Shown: positions 52,850-61,501 of the stretch, one piece after another
Layout of the letters: each line of letters begins with the position of its first letter
Position numbering within the stretch: the stretch's first letter is position 1
Origin: Paenibacillus marchantiophytorum
GTDB taxonomy: Bacteria > Bacillota > Bacilli > Paenibacillales > NBRC-103111
Assembly (NCBI RefSeq): GCF_014640555.1
Contig: NZ_BMHE01000007.1
Coordinates: 186,001 to 250,000 of the forward strand
Direction of reading: 5' to 3'
DNA: 64,000 nucleotides
Program-made: the position numbers and the translations under genes
Notes under the pieces: model-generated
The model's database searches: none
Told to the model about the DNA's origin: nothing
What the model saw: only the letters and a program-made list of their open reading frames with translations

Positions 52850-53356
52850 CTATTTCTTTTTAACCGGGATATAGATATCCATCTCCACAAGCTCATTCTT
52901 GGCGGGATTGCAGCGCTCATCATAGAGCTCAAATTCCGCGCCTCCGGCATGCATATAACCCGACGTCGGGAACCACTCTGGCTGAATCGACTTCCACGTG
53001 CCTTGGATCGCCGAAGTAAACTCTTCCACCTTGACGGGTGGTGTCGTAAAAACCGCATAGGTCGCTTCCGGAAATTCACGACATACCTGATCCGCAGGCA
53101 CGTCGTCAAAGGTTGTCACTTCCATCCCGATGAGGTAAGTCAAATCGCTTGTTTGCGGATTGAAATCGGTACAAATGCCCAGCTCAACTTGAGAGTCTGC
53201 CTGCACACGATTACCGATATGCGCCCCTTTATTTTCGTCCAAATAGGTCCGCCAGAATAACGGAATTTCGCGATGGTTACGACCATCTATACAGGAAGTC
53301 TTTAGCTCATAGCCAACAAATTTAAAAGCAGGTTTCGTTTTTAACTGAACATTCAT
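52850..53356 (-). CDS. GyrI-like small-molecule-binding domain protein
   Basis: A 168-residue stand-alone GyrI/AraC-effector-binding domain protein: KPAFKFVGYELKTS at the start, IPLFWRTYLDENK, DLTYLIGMEVTTFDDVPAD, YAVFTTPPVKVEEF, IQGTWKSIQPEWFPTSGY and the closing ELVEMDIYIPVKK with the acidic FELYDERCNP segment. Such proteins bind hydrophobic or cationic compounds and may hydrolyse some of them; no DNA-binding domain is attached. AAGGAGG precedes the ATG. It is 37 bases behind the phosphoesterase gene on the same strand, possibly co-transcribed. Confidence 0.85.
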   Translation of the reverse strand: MNVQLKTKPAFKFVGYELKTSCIDGRNHREIPLFWRTYLDENKGAHIGNRVQADSQVELGICTDFNPQTSDLTYLIGMEVTTFDDVPADQVCREFPEATYAVFTTPPVKVEEFTSAIQGTWKSIQPEWFPTSGYMHAGGAEFELYDERCNPAKNELVEMDIYIPVKKK

Positions 53357-53393
53357 TCGAATTCCTCCTTATTGTATCTCACAGAAATGTGCG

Positions 53394-54104
53394 CTAGCGC
53401 CAGCTCCCTTTGGAAGCCACCGAGTACGTCTTATACTGCTGTTTGCCCTTGATTTCTAAACAATTGATTTGCAAGCCATAGGCACAGCCGCCATCAATCC
53501 CGATTTTATCCCGATCGAACCAGACGTCCGGCTTTCCATGAATATCCTTGGTTGGCGTATGCCCAAACACGACGGTCTTCTTCACGACGGTTCGCTGCTG
53601 CACGAACGGGGCTCGAATCCACATAAAATCGCGCTCTGGCTGCGTTTTCCAATCCGTGTAGGAGGGATTCAGTCCCGCATGCACATAAATATGCGTTTCA
53701 TCCTCATGATAGAGAGGCAGTTGGTTCAGAAAAGCGATATGCTCACTGCAATTGGCGCGAATATGTTCTCTGGACTGCTTCAAATCCATACTGTCGGAAC
53801 CACAGAAGCTCTTGAACGTTTGGATGCCGCCATGCTCGAAAAACTTCATCTCCGTCAGCGTATCCACCTCACCCAGCATGTCCACAAATCGCTGATCGTG
53901 ATTCCCTTTTAATGCAATAGCCTGCTTGTCCCGCACCAAATACATCACGAATTCTACCGTTTCCAGACTGTTCGGCCCGCGATCCACATAATCACCCAGC
54001 AAAACGAGTTGGTCCTCTTCGGCCTGAAAATTCACTTTATCGAGCAATTGCTTGAATTCCTCTACACAACCATGAATATCGCTTATGACTAAAGTTCTGT
54101 GCAT
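53394..54104 (-). CDS. PPP-family metallophosphoesterase (serine/threonine phosphatase or ApaH/PrpE-like)
   Basis: A 236-residue calcineurin-type phosphoesterase with all signature motifs in order: VISDIHGCVEEF, LLGDYVDRGPNS, ALKGNHDQRFVDML, YVHAGLNPSY and VVFGHTP, ligands for two metal ions. Bacterial members of this size dephosphorylate proteins or cleave diadenosine polyphosphates; sequence alone does not decide. The start Met opens the typical TLVISDIHG strand. Probably transcribed with the GyrI-like gene behind it. Confidence 0.92.
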   Translation of the reverse strand: MHRTLVISDIHGCVEEFKQLLDKVNFQAEEDQLVLLGDYVDRGPNSLETVEFVMYLVRDKQAIALKGNHDQRFVDMLGEVDTLTEMKFFEHGGIQTFKSFCGSDSMDLKQSREHIRANCSEHIAFLNQLPLYHEDETHIYVHAGLNPSYTDWKTQPERDFMWIRAPFVQQRTVVKKTVVFGHTPTKDIHGKPDVWFDRDKIGIDGGCAYGLQINCLEIKGKQQYKTYSVASKGSWR

Positions 54105-54217
54105 ATCCCGTACCTCCTGCTGCCGCGCCCTTGACGCTACTGCTTACTATGGATTACCCTCTCTGTTACTATTATTCTATTTTATCACAGCAATTTCCTA
54201 TCTTGCAGGTCCTTCTT

Positions 54218-54254
54218 CCTGAAAAAGAAAAAGAGGACGCCCCGACGGACATCC
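54218..54254 (-). terminator. Terminator of the rhamnogalacturonan operon
   Basis: On the minus strand GGATGTCC pairs with GGGCGTCC (two G-U pairs), followed by TCTTTTTCTTTTT; 145 bases beyond the GH105 stop. The rest of 54105-54398 shows only a triple CTGAA repeat. Confidence 0.5.
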
Positions 54255-54398
54255 CCTGAACTGAACTGAACTGATTTCTCCTTTGAACGCTATTGGGTTG
54301 GGTGTAACCGGAAAAGCTCCCTCTAATTCAAGTGAAAATCAATATTCAGCTAGAAATTTTTAGAAATAACGGGAGATTTTCCATACTCCTAGACACCC

Positions 54399-55505
54399 TC
54401 ACCTATGAACAATGCTAACCAACGACTGTACCTCAACACAGGCTATGACGAAAGCACCCACGCCGTGCAGGTCGTTCTCACTTGTCGGGCGAGTCACGTA
54501 GTTCTCGTAACTCCCTGCCGACGTTCCAATGCATATCAGCGGCAAAATCACTCGCTCCTGCGCATCGAATTGGAGCGTGCGAATGAGTCCCTCATATCCC
54601 TTGACGGCTGCGTCCGCGCACTCCGGGCCCACAACGCCGAGGTTGATCGCCTTGGCAATCGTATAGACGAACAGACTTGTACAGGAGGATTCCAGCCAGT
54701 TATCCGGCTGATCGCCCTTGTCCACGACCTGATACCAGAGACCGCTCGCCGCGTCTTGGTAGCGAATTAAGGCATGAACGAAGTCATGCAGAGCGTCGAC
54801 TAGAATCTGACGGCCCGGCTCATCGGCTGATAATTCATCCAGGAATTGCGCTACGGCAAGGCCATACCAACCGAGAGAACGGCCCCAGAATTCCGGTGAG
54901 CAGCCGGTTTCCTTATTGGCCCATGGCATCGCTCGGCTTTCATCCCAAGCGTGATAGAATAGCCCCGTCTGCTCATCCTTCATATATTTGCGCATCAACG
55001 CTTCCTGATGCAGCACATTGTCCCGCAAAGCAGGATCGCCATACGCATTGGCATACTTGAGCGAGAATACGCCGGCCATGTATAGACCGTCCAGCCACAT
55101 ATTGTAGGCATATTTGTCCTTGTGCCAATAGCCGCCTTCCGACGTAAGGTTCAACGTCGCGAGCAAACTGCGCAGCTTCGCGGCAGCGAGGCGATATTTC
55201 CGGTGCCCGGTCTTCTTTTCCAAGCGAAATAAAAGCAGCCCTGCCTGCACAGCATCCAGCTCATCCCGCGCCACATACAGATTGCCGTTCTCATCAATCA
55301 AGCCATCGACATAAGCCTGAAGATAAGCGTCGTAACGCTCATTCGGCTCACTCTGCAGCAGCATTTCCACCCCGCACAAAAAGACGCCTTGATGATAATG
55401 CCAACGCGCAGCAGGCGGCAGTTCCATCGGTGTATAGGTGCTCATGATCGAATCGCAGACAGCTTTGGCCCAGTCCAACGGTGATTTTACAGGTTGATGT
55501 GTCAT
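54399..55505 (-). CDS. GH105 unsaturated rhamnogalacturonyl hydrolase (YteR-like)
   Basis: A 368-residue (alpha/alpha)6-barrel enzyme of GH88/GH105. The motif NMWLDGLYMAG carries the predicted catalytic Asp139, matching YteR-type enzymes; YHAWDESRAMPWANKETGCSPEFWGRSLGWYG is the typical substrate-groove segment. It removes unsaturated galacturonyl residues from lyase-generated rhamnogalacturonan fragments in the cytoplasm; no signal peptide is present. It is the last gene of the run binding protein, permease, permease, GH105, which thus imports and starts to degrade pectin fragments. Confidence 0.93.
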   Translation of the reverse strand: MTHQPVKSPLDWAKAVCDSIMSTYTPMELPPAARWHYHQGVFLCGVEMLLQSEPNERYDAYLQAYVDGLIDENGNLYVARDELDAVQAGLLLFRLEKKTGHRKYRLAAAKLRSLLATLNLTSEGGYWHKDKYAYNMWLDGLYMAGVFSLKYANAYGDPALRDNVLHQEALMRKYMKDEQTGLFYHAWDESRAMPWANKETGCSPEFWGRSLGWYGLAVAQFLDELSADEPGRQILVDALHDFVHALIRYQDAASGLWYQVVDKGDQPDNWLESSCTSLFVYTIAKAINLGVVGPECADAAVKGYEGLIRTLQFDAQERVILPLICIGTSAGSYENYVTRPTSENDLHGVGAFVIACVEVQSLVSIVHR

Positions 55506-55574
55506 CTTGTTTTCCCTCTCTATTCTTATATAGATTTACGGATTAATGCGACGGATGGCAACCGAATCCCTTCC

Positions 55575-56450
55575 CTAGCCCTTAATAGAACCAATCATGG
55601 CCCCTTTTGCAAAATGCTTTTGCAAGAACGGATAAACAGCCAGAATCGGCAGCGTCGCCACGACGATAACCGCCATTTTGATCGATTGGGCAGGCGGAGG
55701 TGTTACGCTATCCAAATCAACGCTGTGATCCATGCCGCTGGCCAGCACGACAATCTGTCGAAGCAGGACCTGAATCGGCCACTTGGCACTCTCATTCAAG
55801 TACAGAATTGCGCTAAGGTACGTATTCCAATACGTAACCGCATAGAATAACGAGATCGTGGCAATCGCCGGCATCGAAAGCGGCAGGACAATTCGGAACA
55901 GAATGCCGAAGTCGCTGCAGCCATCGATTTTGGCTGACTCTTCCAATCCCTCAGGGATGTTCTGGAAGAAATTTTTTAGAATAATCAAGTTAAACGCACT
56001 GATCGCAGATGGCAGAATAAGCGCCGCATACGTATCGATCATCCCCAATTCCTTCACAACAAGGAAGGTCGGAACCAATCCACCGTGAAACAGCATGGTA
56101 AAGACGACCATGAACATAATCACTTTGCGGCCATCCACATCTCGGCGAGACAACCCATAGGCCATCAAAGCCGTGATAAACATACTGATGATCGTCCCAG
56201 CAAGCGTAGTTCCAATCGAGACGCCCATTGCTTTGAAAATCGTATTTGTCGAGAAAATGAAGCGGTACGCCTCAACGCTCCATTCTGTCGGAATGATGAC
56301 AAACTTCTTGGCCGCCATTTCCGCGCTTGTTGTGAAGGAGCCTGCAACGACGTGCACAAAAGGGATCACCGTGATTAAACCAATCACCGTTAATAACAAA
56401 TAATTAATGATTCCGAACATTCTGCCGCCTACTGTTTTATCTTCAACCAT
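55575..56450 (-). CDS. Carbohydrate ABC transporter permease (LplC/YtcP type)
   Basis: A 291-residue permease with six helices. The EAA loop is EESAKIDGCSDFGILFRIVLPLSMPA at about residues 175-200 and the end is HFAKGAMIGSIKG, typical of the LplC group. It parallels the permease at 15132-16004. Together with the preceding LplB-type subunit it forms the channel for the pectin fragments handled by the GH105 enzyme. The ATPase must come from another locus. Confidence 0.93.
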   Translation of the reverse strand: MVEDKTVGGRMFGIINYLLLTVIGLITVIPFVHVVAGSFTTSAEMAAKKFVIIPTEWSVEAYRFIFSTNTIFKAMGVSIGTTLAGTIISMFITALMAYGLSRRDVDGRKVIMFMVVFTMLFHGGLVPTFLVVKELGMIDTYAALILPSAISAFNLIILKNFFQNIPEGLEESAKIDGCSDFGILFRIVLPLSMPAIATISLFYAVTYWNTYLSAILYLNESAKWPIQVLLRQIVVLASGMDHSVDLDSVTPPPAQSIKMAVIVVATLPILAVYPFLQKHFAKGAMIGSIKG

Positions 56451-56483
56451 CGTGTTAACCTCCTGCTTCGTAAGCGTGTGTTT

Positions 56484-57440
56484 CTAATAAACGCCCTCTT
56501 CGCCCATCTTCTTGGCAATTCGGTTGACCAGCATGACCAGAGCAAGTCCAATGAACGATTTGAACAACCCGATCGCTGCGCTGTAACTGAACTGACCTTG
56601 TTTTAAACCAGCCGTATATACATAAGTATCAATGATCTCTGCAACATTTCGGTTCATGGAGTTAAGGAGCAAGTAGACATGTTCAAAACCGAGTTCGAGA
56701 ACCGCACCAATTTTCAAAATTAGCAAAACAATGATGACACTGCGGATCGCTGGCAGCGTAATGTGCCACATCTGTCTGAGTCGTCCCGCACCATCCATAC
56801 GCGCAGCTTCATACAATTGAGGGTCAATGGAAGCAATCGCCGCTAAATAAATAATCGTCCCCCAACCCGCTTCCCGCCAAATCACTTGCAGAATATACAT
56901 CGGCCTGAACCATTCCGGAGCCAGCAAGAAGTTAATCTTCTCAAAGCCAAAATACTCGATGATATCGTTAATAATCCCGCCATCCATCGTAAACATCACG
57001 AAGCTGATCGAAACAATGATGACCCAAGACATAAAGTGAGGCAGATAGACAATTGTTTGAAACGTTTTCTTGAAAAAGTCCAACTTCACCTCGTTGAGCA
57101 TCAACGCCATAATAATTGGAATCGGGAAATAAAACACGAGATTCATAACGAATAGAATGAGCGTATTGCTCAAAATCGCAAAGAAATCCGGCTCGGTAAA
57201 CAGTCGCTGGAAATGCTCGAGGCCTAACCATTCGCTGCCGCTAATTCCTTTGAAAGGCTTGTAATTCTGAAATGAAATGATAAGTCCATACATCGGGATA
57301 TATTTGAAAATCAGAAAATACAGCACGCCGGGAAGCAGCATGACATAAATCCATTTATTTTTCCAAAGTCGTCTGCTCAGTTCGCTGCTTTGTTTCCTAG
57401 CAATCACACGCTCCGCTTGTGCCACATTCGCTTCCTGCAT
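56484..57440 (-). CDS. Carbohydrate ABC transporter permease (LplB type)
   Basis: A 318-residue permease with six helices; N-terminal helix WIYVMLLPGVLYFLIFKYIPMYG and EAA loop EAARMDGAGRLRQMWHITLPAIR. The C-terminus, VNRIAKKMGEEGVY, is typical of LplB-like subunits. The ATG was chosen for the upstream AGGAAGAAGTG; a GTG eight codons earlier is possible. It sits 33 bases before the second permease and 104 bases behind the binding-protein gene. Confidence 0.93.
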   Translation of the reverse strand: MQEANVAQAERVIARKQSSELSRRLWKNKWIYVMLLPGVLYFLIFKYIPMYGLIISFQNYKPFKGISGSEWLGLEHFQRLFTEPDFFAILSNTLILFVMNLVFYFPIPIIMALMLNEVKLDFFKKTFQTIVYLPHFMSWVIIVSISFVMFTMDGGIINDIIEYFGFEKINFLLAPEWFRPMYILQVIWREAGWGTIIYLAAIASIDPQLYEAARMDGAGRLRQMWHITLPAIRSVIIVLLILKIGAVLELGFEHVYLLLNSMNRNVAEIIDTYVYTAGLKQGQFSYSAAIGLFKSFIGLALVMLVNRIAKKMGEEGVY

Positions 57441-57544
57441 ATCACTTCTTCCTTTCCGGGTCACTCATACCTAATGAGAAGGCCGCCGTCTTGGCAGCAG
57501 CCCTCCCCCAACCTTAACCAGTGTGACAGATCATCCGTTCCGTA

Positions 57545-59071
57545 CTACTTTTTGTAAAGGGCGTTGTACTCTTCGATAATTTTGCTGCCGCCACGACTTT
57601 TCCAATCTTCAACCGCTTTGTCAAAGCCAGCTTTATCGATGGTGCCGTAGATATATTTGTTTGTAGCATCTTTAATCACATCTTGCAGTTGAACCCCTTT
57701 TTCCAGGTAGGTTTTGGAATCCAGAGCCGCTACCGGATCCTGAACGGCAAACTTCAGATTGGCGATTTTCAACTCATCTGCCTTGCCTTGCGCCGGAATC
57801 GTCGGAATACCTAAGAATCGGCCTGAGGAATCTTCATCACCAATCGCTGCGTCTGTGAACGGTTTGACTTCACGCGTCCATTTCTCTTCATCCAGCTTCT
57901 TCGCTTTATTATCGATCACACTGTAGTTCACATCTTTGATGCCCCAGTTTGCAAGGTTAGCCACTTCAGGCGTCATCATTTTGTCAAAGAAAGCCAGAAT
58001 TTTCTTCAAGTCTGCTTCTGTCTTGATTGCAGATTTCGGGAACAGAACCACGTTCGCAAAGCCCGGAAGCGCCCAAGAAGCAAATTTGCCGCTTGGCCCA
58101 GCTACCATGCTGTGCACATCGACAACGGCCGTCGGCACGTTTTTGATCAGATCTTTATTGAGTGTCGATACATCCGTCATCGCTCCGATATACATACCCG
58201 CTGTACCGTTGGTGAAGAGCTTTTGTTGATCGGTTTTGCTCGTTGCGGCGAAGTCTTTATTAATCAACCCTTCGTTGCGCAGCTTTTTAAAATAATCCAT
58301 CGTCGCTACGTATTCCGGGAACATGAACTCCGGCTGCAGCTTGCCGTCTTTCTCACCCCAGTTGTTCGGTACGCCCAACCAAGTCGCTACGGTTTTATAG
58401 GCACCATAAATCAGATCGTTCCGGTCGGTTAAGCCAATCGTGTCTTTTTTCCCGTTGCCGTCTGGATCATTCTCCGCGAACGCCTTCATCATGGCATAGA
58501 GATCATCGGTCGTTGCTGGTGGCTTCAACCCAAGTTTGTCAGCCCAATCCTTGCGATAAATGAGACCTTGGCGGGCAATATCTACGCCGCGATATAGCGT
58601 GTACAGCTTTCCATCCACTTTGGTGTTGTCATTAGTTGTCGATTTCAATTTGCTAAGATTCGGGAAATTCTTGAGCAGCGGCCCAATCTCCCAGAACTGG
58701 CCATCGCGAATCGCTGACTTCATCTGAATAAAGGTCGCTTGGTTCTTCAAATACGTGACTTGCGGCAGCGCGCCTGTGGCAAATGTCGTATTCAGTTTCT
58801 CCTCGTACGTATCTGCCGGGAAGAATTGATAGGTCAGCTTCGTATTCGTTAATTTCTCAAGCTCTTTAATAATCGTATCTGGCGGCGTCTGGGCTGTGTT
58901 GAGCGGAGCCATAATCGTAATGGCCGTCGGCGTGTTATCGGCTGTGGCTTTCGGCGTCTCCGCCCCTGTTGTAGCTGCCGGAGTTGTCTTGCCTCCGTCT
59001 GCGCAAGCTGCCAAGGCACAACTGGAAACTAACAGAACACTAAGTGGAATCGAGACTAACTTTCTCTTCAT
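57545..59071 (-). CDS. Solute-binding lipoprotein 1 of the pectin locus
   Basis: A 508-residue extracellular lipoprotein; signal peptide MKRKLVSIPLSVLLVSSC continues to the lipobox ALAAC, followed by a Thr/Ala-rich linker. It has ITIMAPLNTAQTPPDTII, YRKDWADKLGL and DPDGNGKKDTIGLTDRND, a Ca-binding-type loop seen in LplA-like proteins. GGAGGT lies eight bases before the ATG; a much longer upstream frame is spurious. It is the binding protein for the permeases behind it, probably for unsaturated rhamnogalacturonan oligosaccharides. A paralogue is at 59830-61347. Confidence 0.92.
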   Translation of the reverse strand: MKRKLVSIPLSVLLVSSCALAACADGGKTTPAATTGAETPKATADNTPTAITIMAPLNTAQTPPDTIIKELEKLTNTKLTYQFFPADTYEEKLNTTFATGALPQVTYLKNQATFIQMKSAIRDGQFWEIGPLLKNFPNLSKLKSTTNDNTKVDGKLYTLYRGVDIARQGLIYRKDWADKLGLKPPATTDDLYAMMKAFAENDPDGNGKKDTIGLTDRNDLIYGAYKTVATWLGVPNNWGEKDGKLQPEFMFPEYVATMDYFKKLRNEGLINKDFAATSKTDQQKLFTNGTAGMYIGAMTDVSTLNKDLIKNVPTAVVDVHSMVAGPSGKFASWALPGFANVVLFPKSAIKTEADLKKILAFFDKMMTPEVANLANWGIKDVNYSVIDNKAKKLDEEKWTREVKPFTDAAIGDEDSSGRFLGIPTIPAQGKADELKIANLKFAVQDPVAALDSKTYLEKGVQLQDVIKDATNKYIYGTIDKAGFDKAVEDWKSRGGSKIIEEYNALYKK

Positions 59072-59140
59072 ATAGGATAGACCTCCATAGTATGTGGTGT
59101 GCTGCAAGTTCCACCTTACAGGGGCGAAGGGAGGTACCGA

Positions 59141-59218
59141 AATAATCATTTGCTCATTTAGACCATGGTGCATCAAGGATGTGAGATGATGATTATTGGA
59201 CGCGAAGATGATTATCGG
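59141..59218. promoter_or_regulatory. ATGATTATT motif set upstream of binding-protein gene 1
   Basis: GATGATTATTGG (59188-59199) and GATGATTATCGG (59207-59218) are direct repeats with a 19-base period. A third copy in reverse orientation (AATAATCATT) is at 59141-59150. The same motif with the same 19-base period recurs at 61396-61424, so one regulator, probably the AraC protein encoded next door, may bind both. Confidence 0.6.
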
Positions 59219-59234
59219 GGATTGCACACAGAAA

Positions 59235-59268
59235 AAACCGCCTAAGTGAACTCTCACTTAGGCGGTTT
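59235..59268 (-). terminator. Terminator after the small secreted protein gene
   Basis: AAACCGCCTAAGTGA and TCACTTAGGCGGTTT form a perfect 15-bp stem with a four-base loop, then a T run on the minus strand. It splits the locus into two transcription units. Confidence 0.9.
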
Positions 59269-59283
59269 AAGATAAGCATATAT

Positions 59284-59682
59284 TCAGTGTCCAACGCGCG
59301 CAGGCTTTACCTGATAGGTATCTTTCACCTGAACAACGGAGTAATTTACGGATTTAGGTGCGATCACATCGTCTTTGTACTTTAGAGTAACGCCTACCTT
59401 GATATCCGACGTATTGGAAGTGTCCGCATGACCCAATGAATAAGCGGCCAACGGAGCTGCACCACCAGCGCCACCTTCCTTGATGAGGGCATTCAAGTAA
59501 TCAGTTACGATTCCTTTGGCACCTTCCGCTAAGCTCGGCTGTTTGGACATTTCTTGAAAGGTTCTGCCCGTACGTTCCTCAAGCGTTCGATCATCCTTGA
59601 GACCCGCAGCACTGACGATCCCTGTGCATACCACGAATAAAATCACCACTAACAACGAAGCAAATTTCGAACTTTTTCTCAT
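59284..59682 (-). CDS. Small secreted protein of unknown function
   Basis: A 132-residue protein with a clear signal peptide (KFASLLVVILFVVCTGIVSA, cleavage near SAA-GL). The mature part of about 105 residues has RTGRTFQEMSKQPSLAEGAK, a Gly/Ala-rich stretch (KEGGAGGAAPLAAYSLG) and a terminal beta region (VGVTLKYKDDVIAPKSVNYS) ending RVGH. No family is recognised. It is co-transcribed behind binding protein 2 (147-base gap) and ends at a strong terminator. GAAGGAG precedes the ATG. It may help the binding protein or bind polysaccharide; this is only a guess from location. Confidence 0.75.
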   Translation of the reverse strand: MRKSSKFASLLVVILFVVCTGIVSAAGLKDDRTLEERTGRTFQEMSKQPSLAEGAKGIVTDYLNALIKEGGAGGAAPLAAYSLGHADTSNTSDIKVGVTLKYKDDVIAPKSVNYSVVQVKDTYQVKPARVGH

Positions 59683-59778
59683 TACAAACTCCTTCTACAG
59701 CTGTATTTCCATGTACCTCTGTAGAGTAGACTCTTCTTATGGGAAAATGGTTCCCTAATACGCAGAAATTTCGGGGAC

Positions 59779-59815
59779 GGTTGGGAGAACGCCTAGTGTG
59801 GCTGCAAGGGAAAGC
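59779..59815. repeat. Family 1 relic
   Basis: GTTGGGAGAACGC and GTGGCTGCAAGGGAAAG match the outer part of a family 1 unit; the palindromic cores are missing. Confidence 0.5.
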
Positions 59816-59829
59816 CCGTCGCTGCGCAG

Positions 59830-61347
59830 CTACTTCTTCCCATACGCCTCATTGTACTCGGCAATGATCTGCTCCCCGCCACTGCGCTTCCATCGCTCAA
59901 TCTCTCGCTGGAAGCCTGCTTGATCGAGCTTGCCGAGCATGTAATTATACGTGGCGTCGGAGATAATCTTGTACAGCTCAACGCCGCGCTCATCATACGT
60001 CTTGGACTCCAAGCCCAGCGTCGGGTCCTTGATCGCATACTTCTCGTTATCCGTGCTCAGCCGGTCTGCCAACTGTAACAACGACTCGCTCTCCGCAAGC
60101 TGCTTCACCTGCGGATTGTTCAGATCGGCAATCATTAGCGCGTACAGTGCATTCACTTCATTCACACGAAGCTTGGAGGTCTCTTCCGTCAGCTGAACTT
60201 TGTCCCCAATGGTCGTGTAATGACGGCCTTCCAGCCCATATTTCATCAAGTTGGCGATATCTTTATCCATCGTCCGATCAAAAAACTGCAGCATCTGCTT
60301 CAGTTCCACCTCGGTGCGAATCGCTTTTTTGGAGAAGAGATAGAGCGCGCTGTAGTTGGGAATCGACCAAATCTGAAAGCCCTTGGGCCCCTCAATATGA
60401 TTGACCAGCGTGAGCTTCGCCTGCGGGTTCGCCAACTGTACTTCATCCGAAAGCCGCTGCACATCCTGCATGCTGCCGATGTACGCCCCGGCTGTGCCGC
60501 GAATGATTTTATCCCGCTGCACGTCCTTGCTCGTAACGGCAAAATCTGAATTAATCAGCTTCTCATCGTATAGCTTCTTCATATAATTCATCGTGTCCAC
60601 ATAGGCCTGTGTTTCGAATTCCGGAGCAAGCTTGCCAGCCGCAATGCCCCAATTATTGGGCGTGCCGAAATAGGAGCTGATTGTTTTGAAGGCGCCAAAC
60701 ACCAGATCATTGCGATCCGTTAGACCGATCGTATCCTCCTTCCCATTGCGGTCAGGGTCGCCGTAAGTAAACGCTTTTAACACTTGGTACAACTCATCCA
60801 GATTCGTCGGCTTCGCCAGTTTGAGATTGTTCAGCCAATCTTCCCGAATGATAATTCCCTGCCGCGAGGAAGGGCGTTCCGTGTATAAGCCGTATATGTT
60901 GCCATCGACCGCAGCCTGCCCCAAAATCCCTTTATTCAACTGCTTTAGATTCGGATAGGCATCCAAATAGGGACCGATATCCCAGAATGCGCCGGATCGG
61001 ATTGAATTCTTCATCAGCATATAGTCGGTATATTTCACATAGGTCGCTTTTTTCAGCGAGTTGGTCGTCAGCGCCGTATTCATTTTGTCGGTATAAATGC
61101 CGTCCGGTACCCAGTTCAATTCCAGCTTGGTTTGCGTTTGTTTCTCAATTTCAGCAATCAGTTCAGGTATCGGCGGATGCGGAAAATGAAGCGGTGCCAT
61201 AATAGAAATAACGGGGCGACTTTCACCAGACTCCTGCGCTTTACTTGCACTGTCTTTCTGACAAGCACCGAGCAACGAAATGATCATCAGGCCTGCAATC
61301 ACGAGGAAAGAAAGCTTGAAACCTGCGCTGTATCTATATTTTTCCAT
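59830..61347 (-). CDS. Solute-binding lipoprotein 2 of the pectin locus
   Basis: A 505-residue lipoprotein; signal peptide with lipobox LLGAC, then a Ser/Glu-rich linker. It aligns with binding protein 1 along its whole length: ISIMAPLHFPHPPIPELI, REDWLNNLKL, DPDRNGKEDTIGLTDRND and YFGTPNNWG correspond one to one. So it is a duplicate with its own promoter, divergent from the AraC regulator. It may widen the ligand range of the transporter, or act as ligand sensor partner for the membrane regulator. The small secreted protein gene follows on the same transcript. Confidence 0.92.
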   Translation of the reverse strand: MEKYRYSAGFKLSFLVIAGLMIISLLGACQKDSASKAQESGESRPVISIMAPLHFPHPPIPELIAEIEKQTQTKLELNWVPDGIYTDKMNTALTTNSLKKATYVKYTDYMLMKNSIRSGAFWDIGPYLDAYPNLKQLNKGILGQAAVDGNIYGLYTERPSSRQGIIIREDWLNNLKLAKPTNLDELYQVLKAFTYGDPDRNGKEDTIGLTDRNDLVFGAFKTISSYFGTPNNWGIAAGKLAPEFETQAYVDTMNYMKKLYDEKLINSDFAVTSKDVQRDKIIRGTAGAYIGSMQDVQRLSDEVQLANPQAKLTLVNHIEGPKGFQIWSIPNYSALYLFSKKAIRTEVELKQMLQFFDRTMDKDIANLMKYGLEGRHYTTIGDKVQLTEETSKLRVNEVNALYALMIADLNNPQVKQLAESESLLQLADRLSTDNEKYAIKDPTLGLESKTYDERGVELYKIISDATYNYMLGKLDQAGFQREIERWKRSGGEQIIAEYNEAYGKK

Positions 61348-61395
61348 CAGAAGTCCCCCTTGTACCCGCTGTATGTATCGGTGAAATCAGAGATA

Positions 61396-61424
61396 ATGAT
61401 TATTCCTCACTCAGATGATTATTG
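61396..61424. promoter_or_regulatory. ATGATTATT direct repeats in the regulator/binding-protein 2 divergon
   Basis: ATGATTATT at 61396-61404 and 61415-61423, offset 19 bases, same as at 59188/59207. They lie just upstream of a TTGACT-17-TATCAC promoter (61440-61468) for the AraC gene and 49 bases upstream of the binding-protein 2 start. Confidence 0.6.
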
Positions 61425-61439
61425 CTCTAACTGCCAGTC

Positions 61440-61468
61440 TTGACTACAATACATAGATAGTCTATCAC
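61440..61468 (+). promoter_or_regulatory. Likely promoter of the AraC-type regulator gene
   Basis: TTGACT, 17 bases, TATCAC, about 20 bases before the first possible start codon. Confidence 0.5.
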
Positions 61469-61501
61469 GACCATCCTCAGACAGATAAGGTGTTGGATGC
61501 G

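Noticed and set aside
59072-59257. N-terminal extension of binding protein 1
   Set aside because: It lacks a binding site, would bury the signal peptide, and covers the ATGATTATT operator region.
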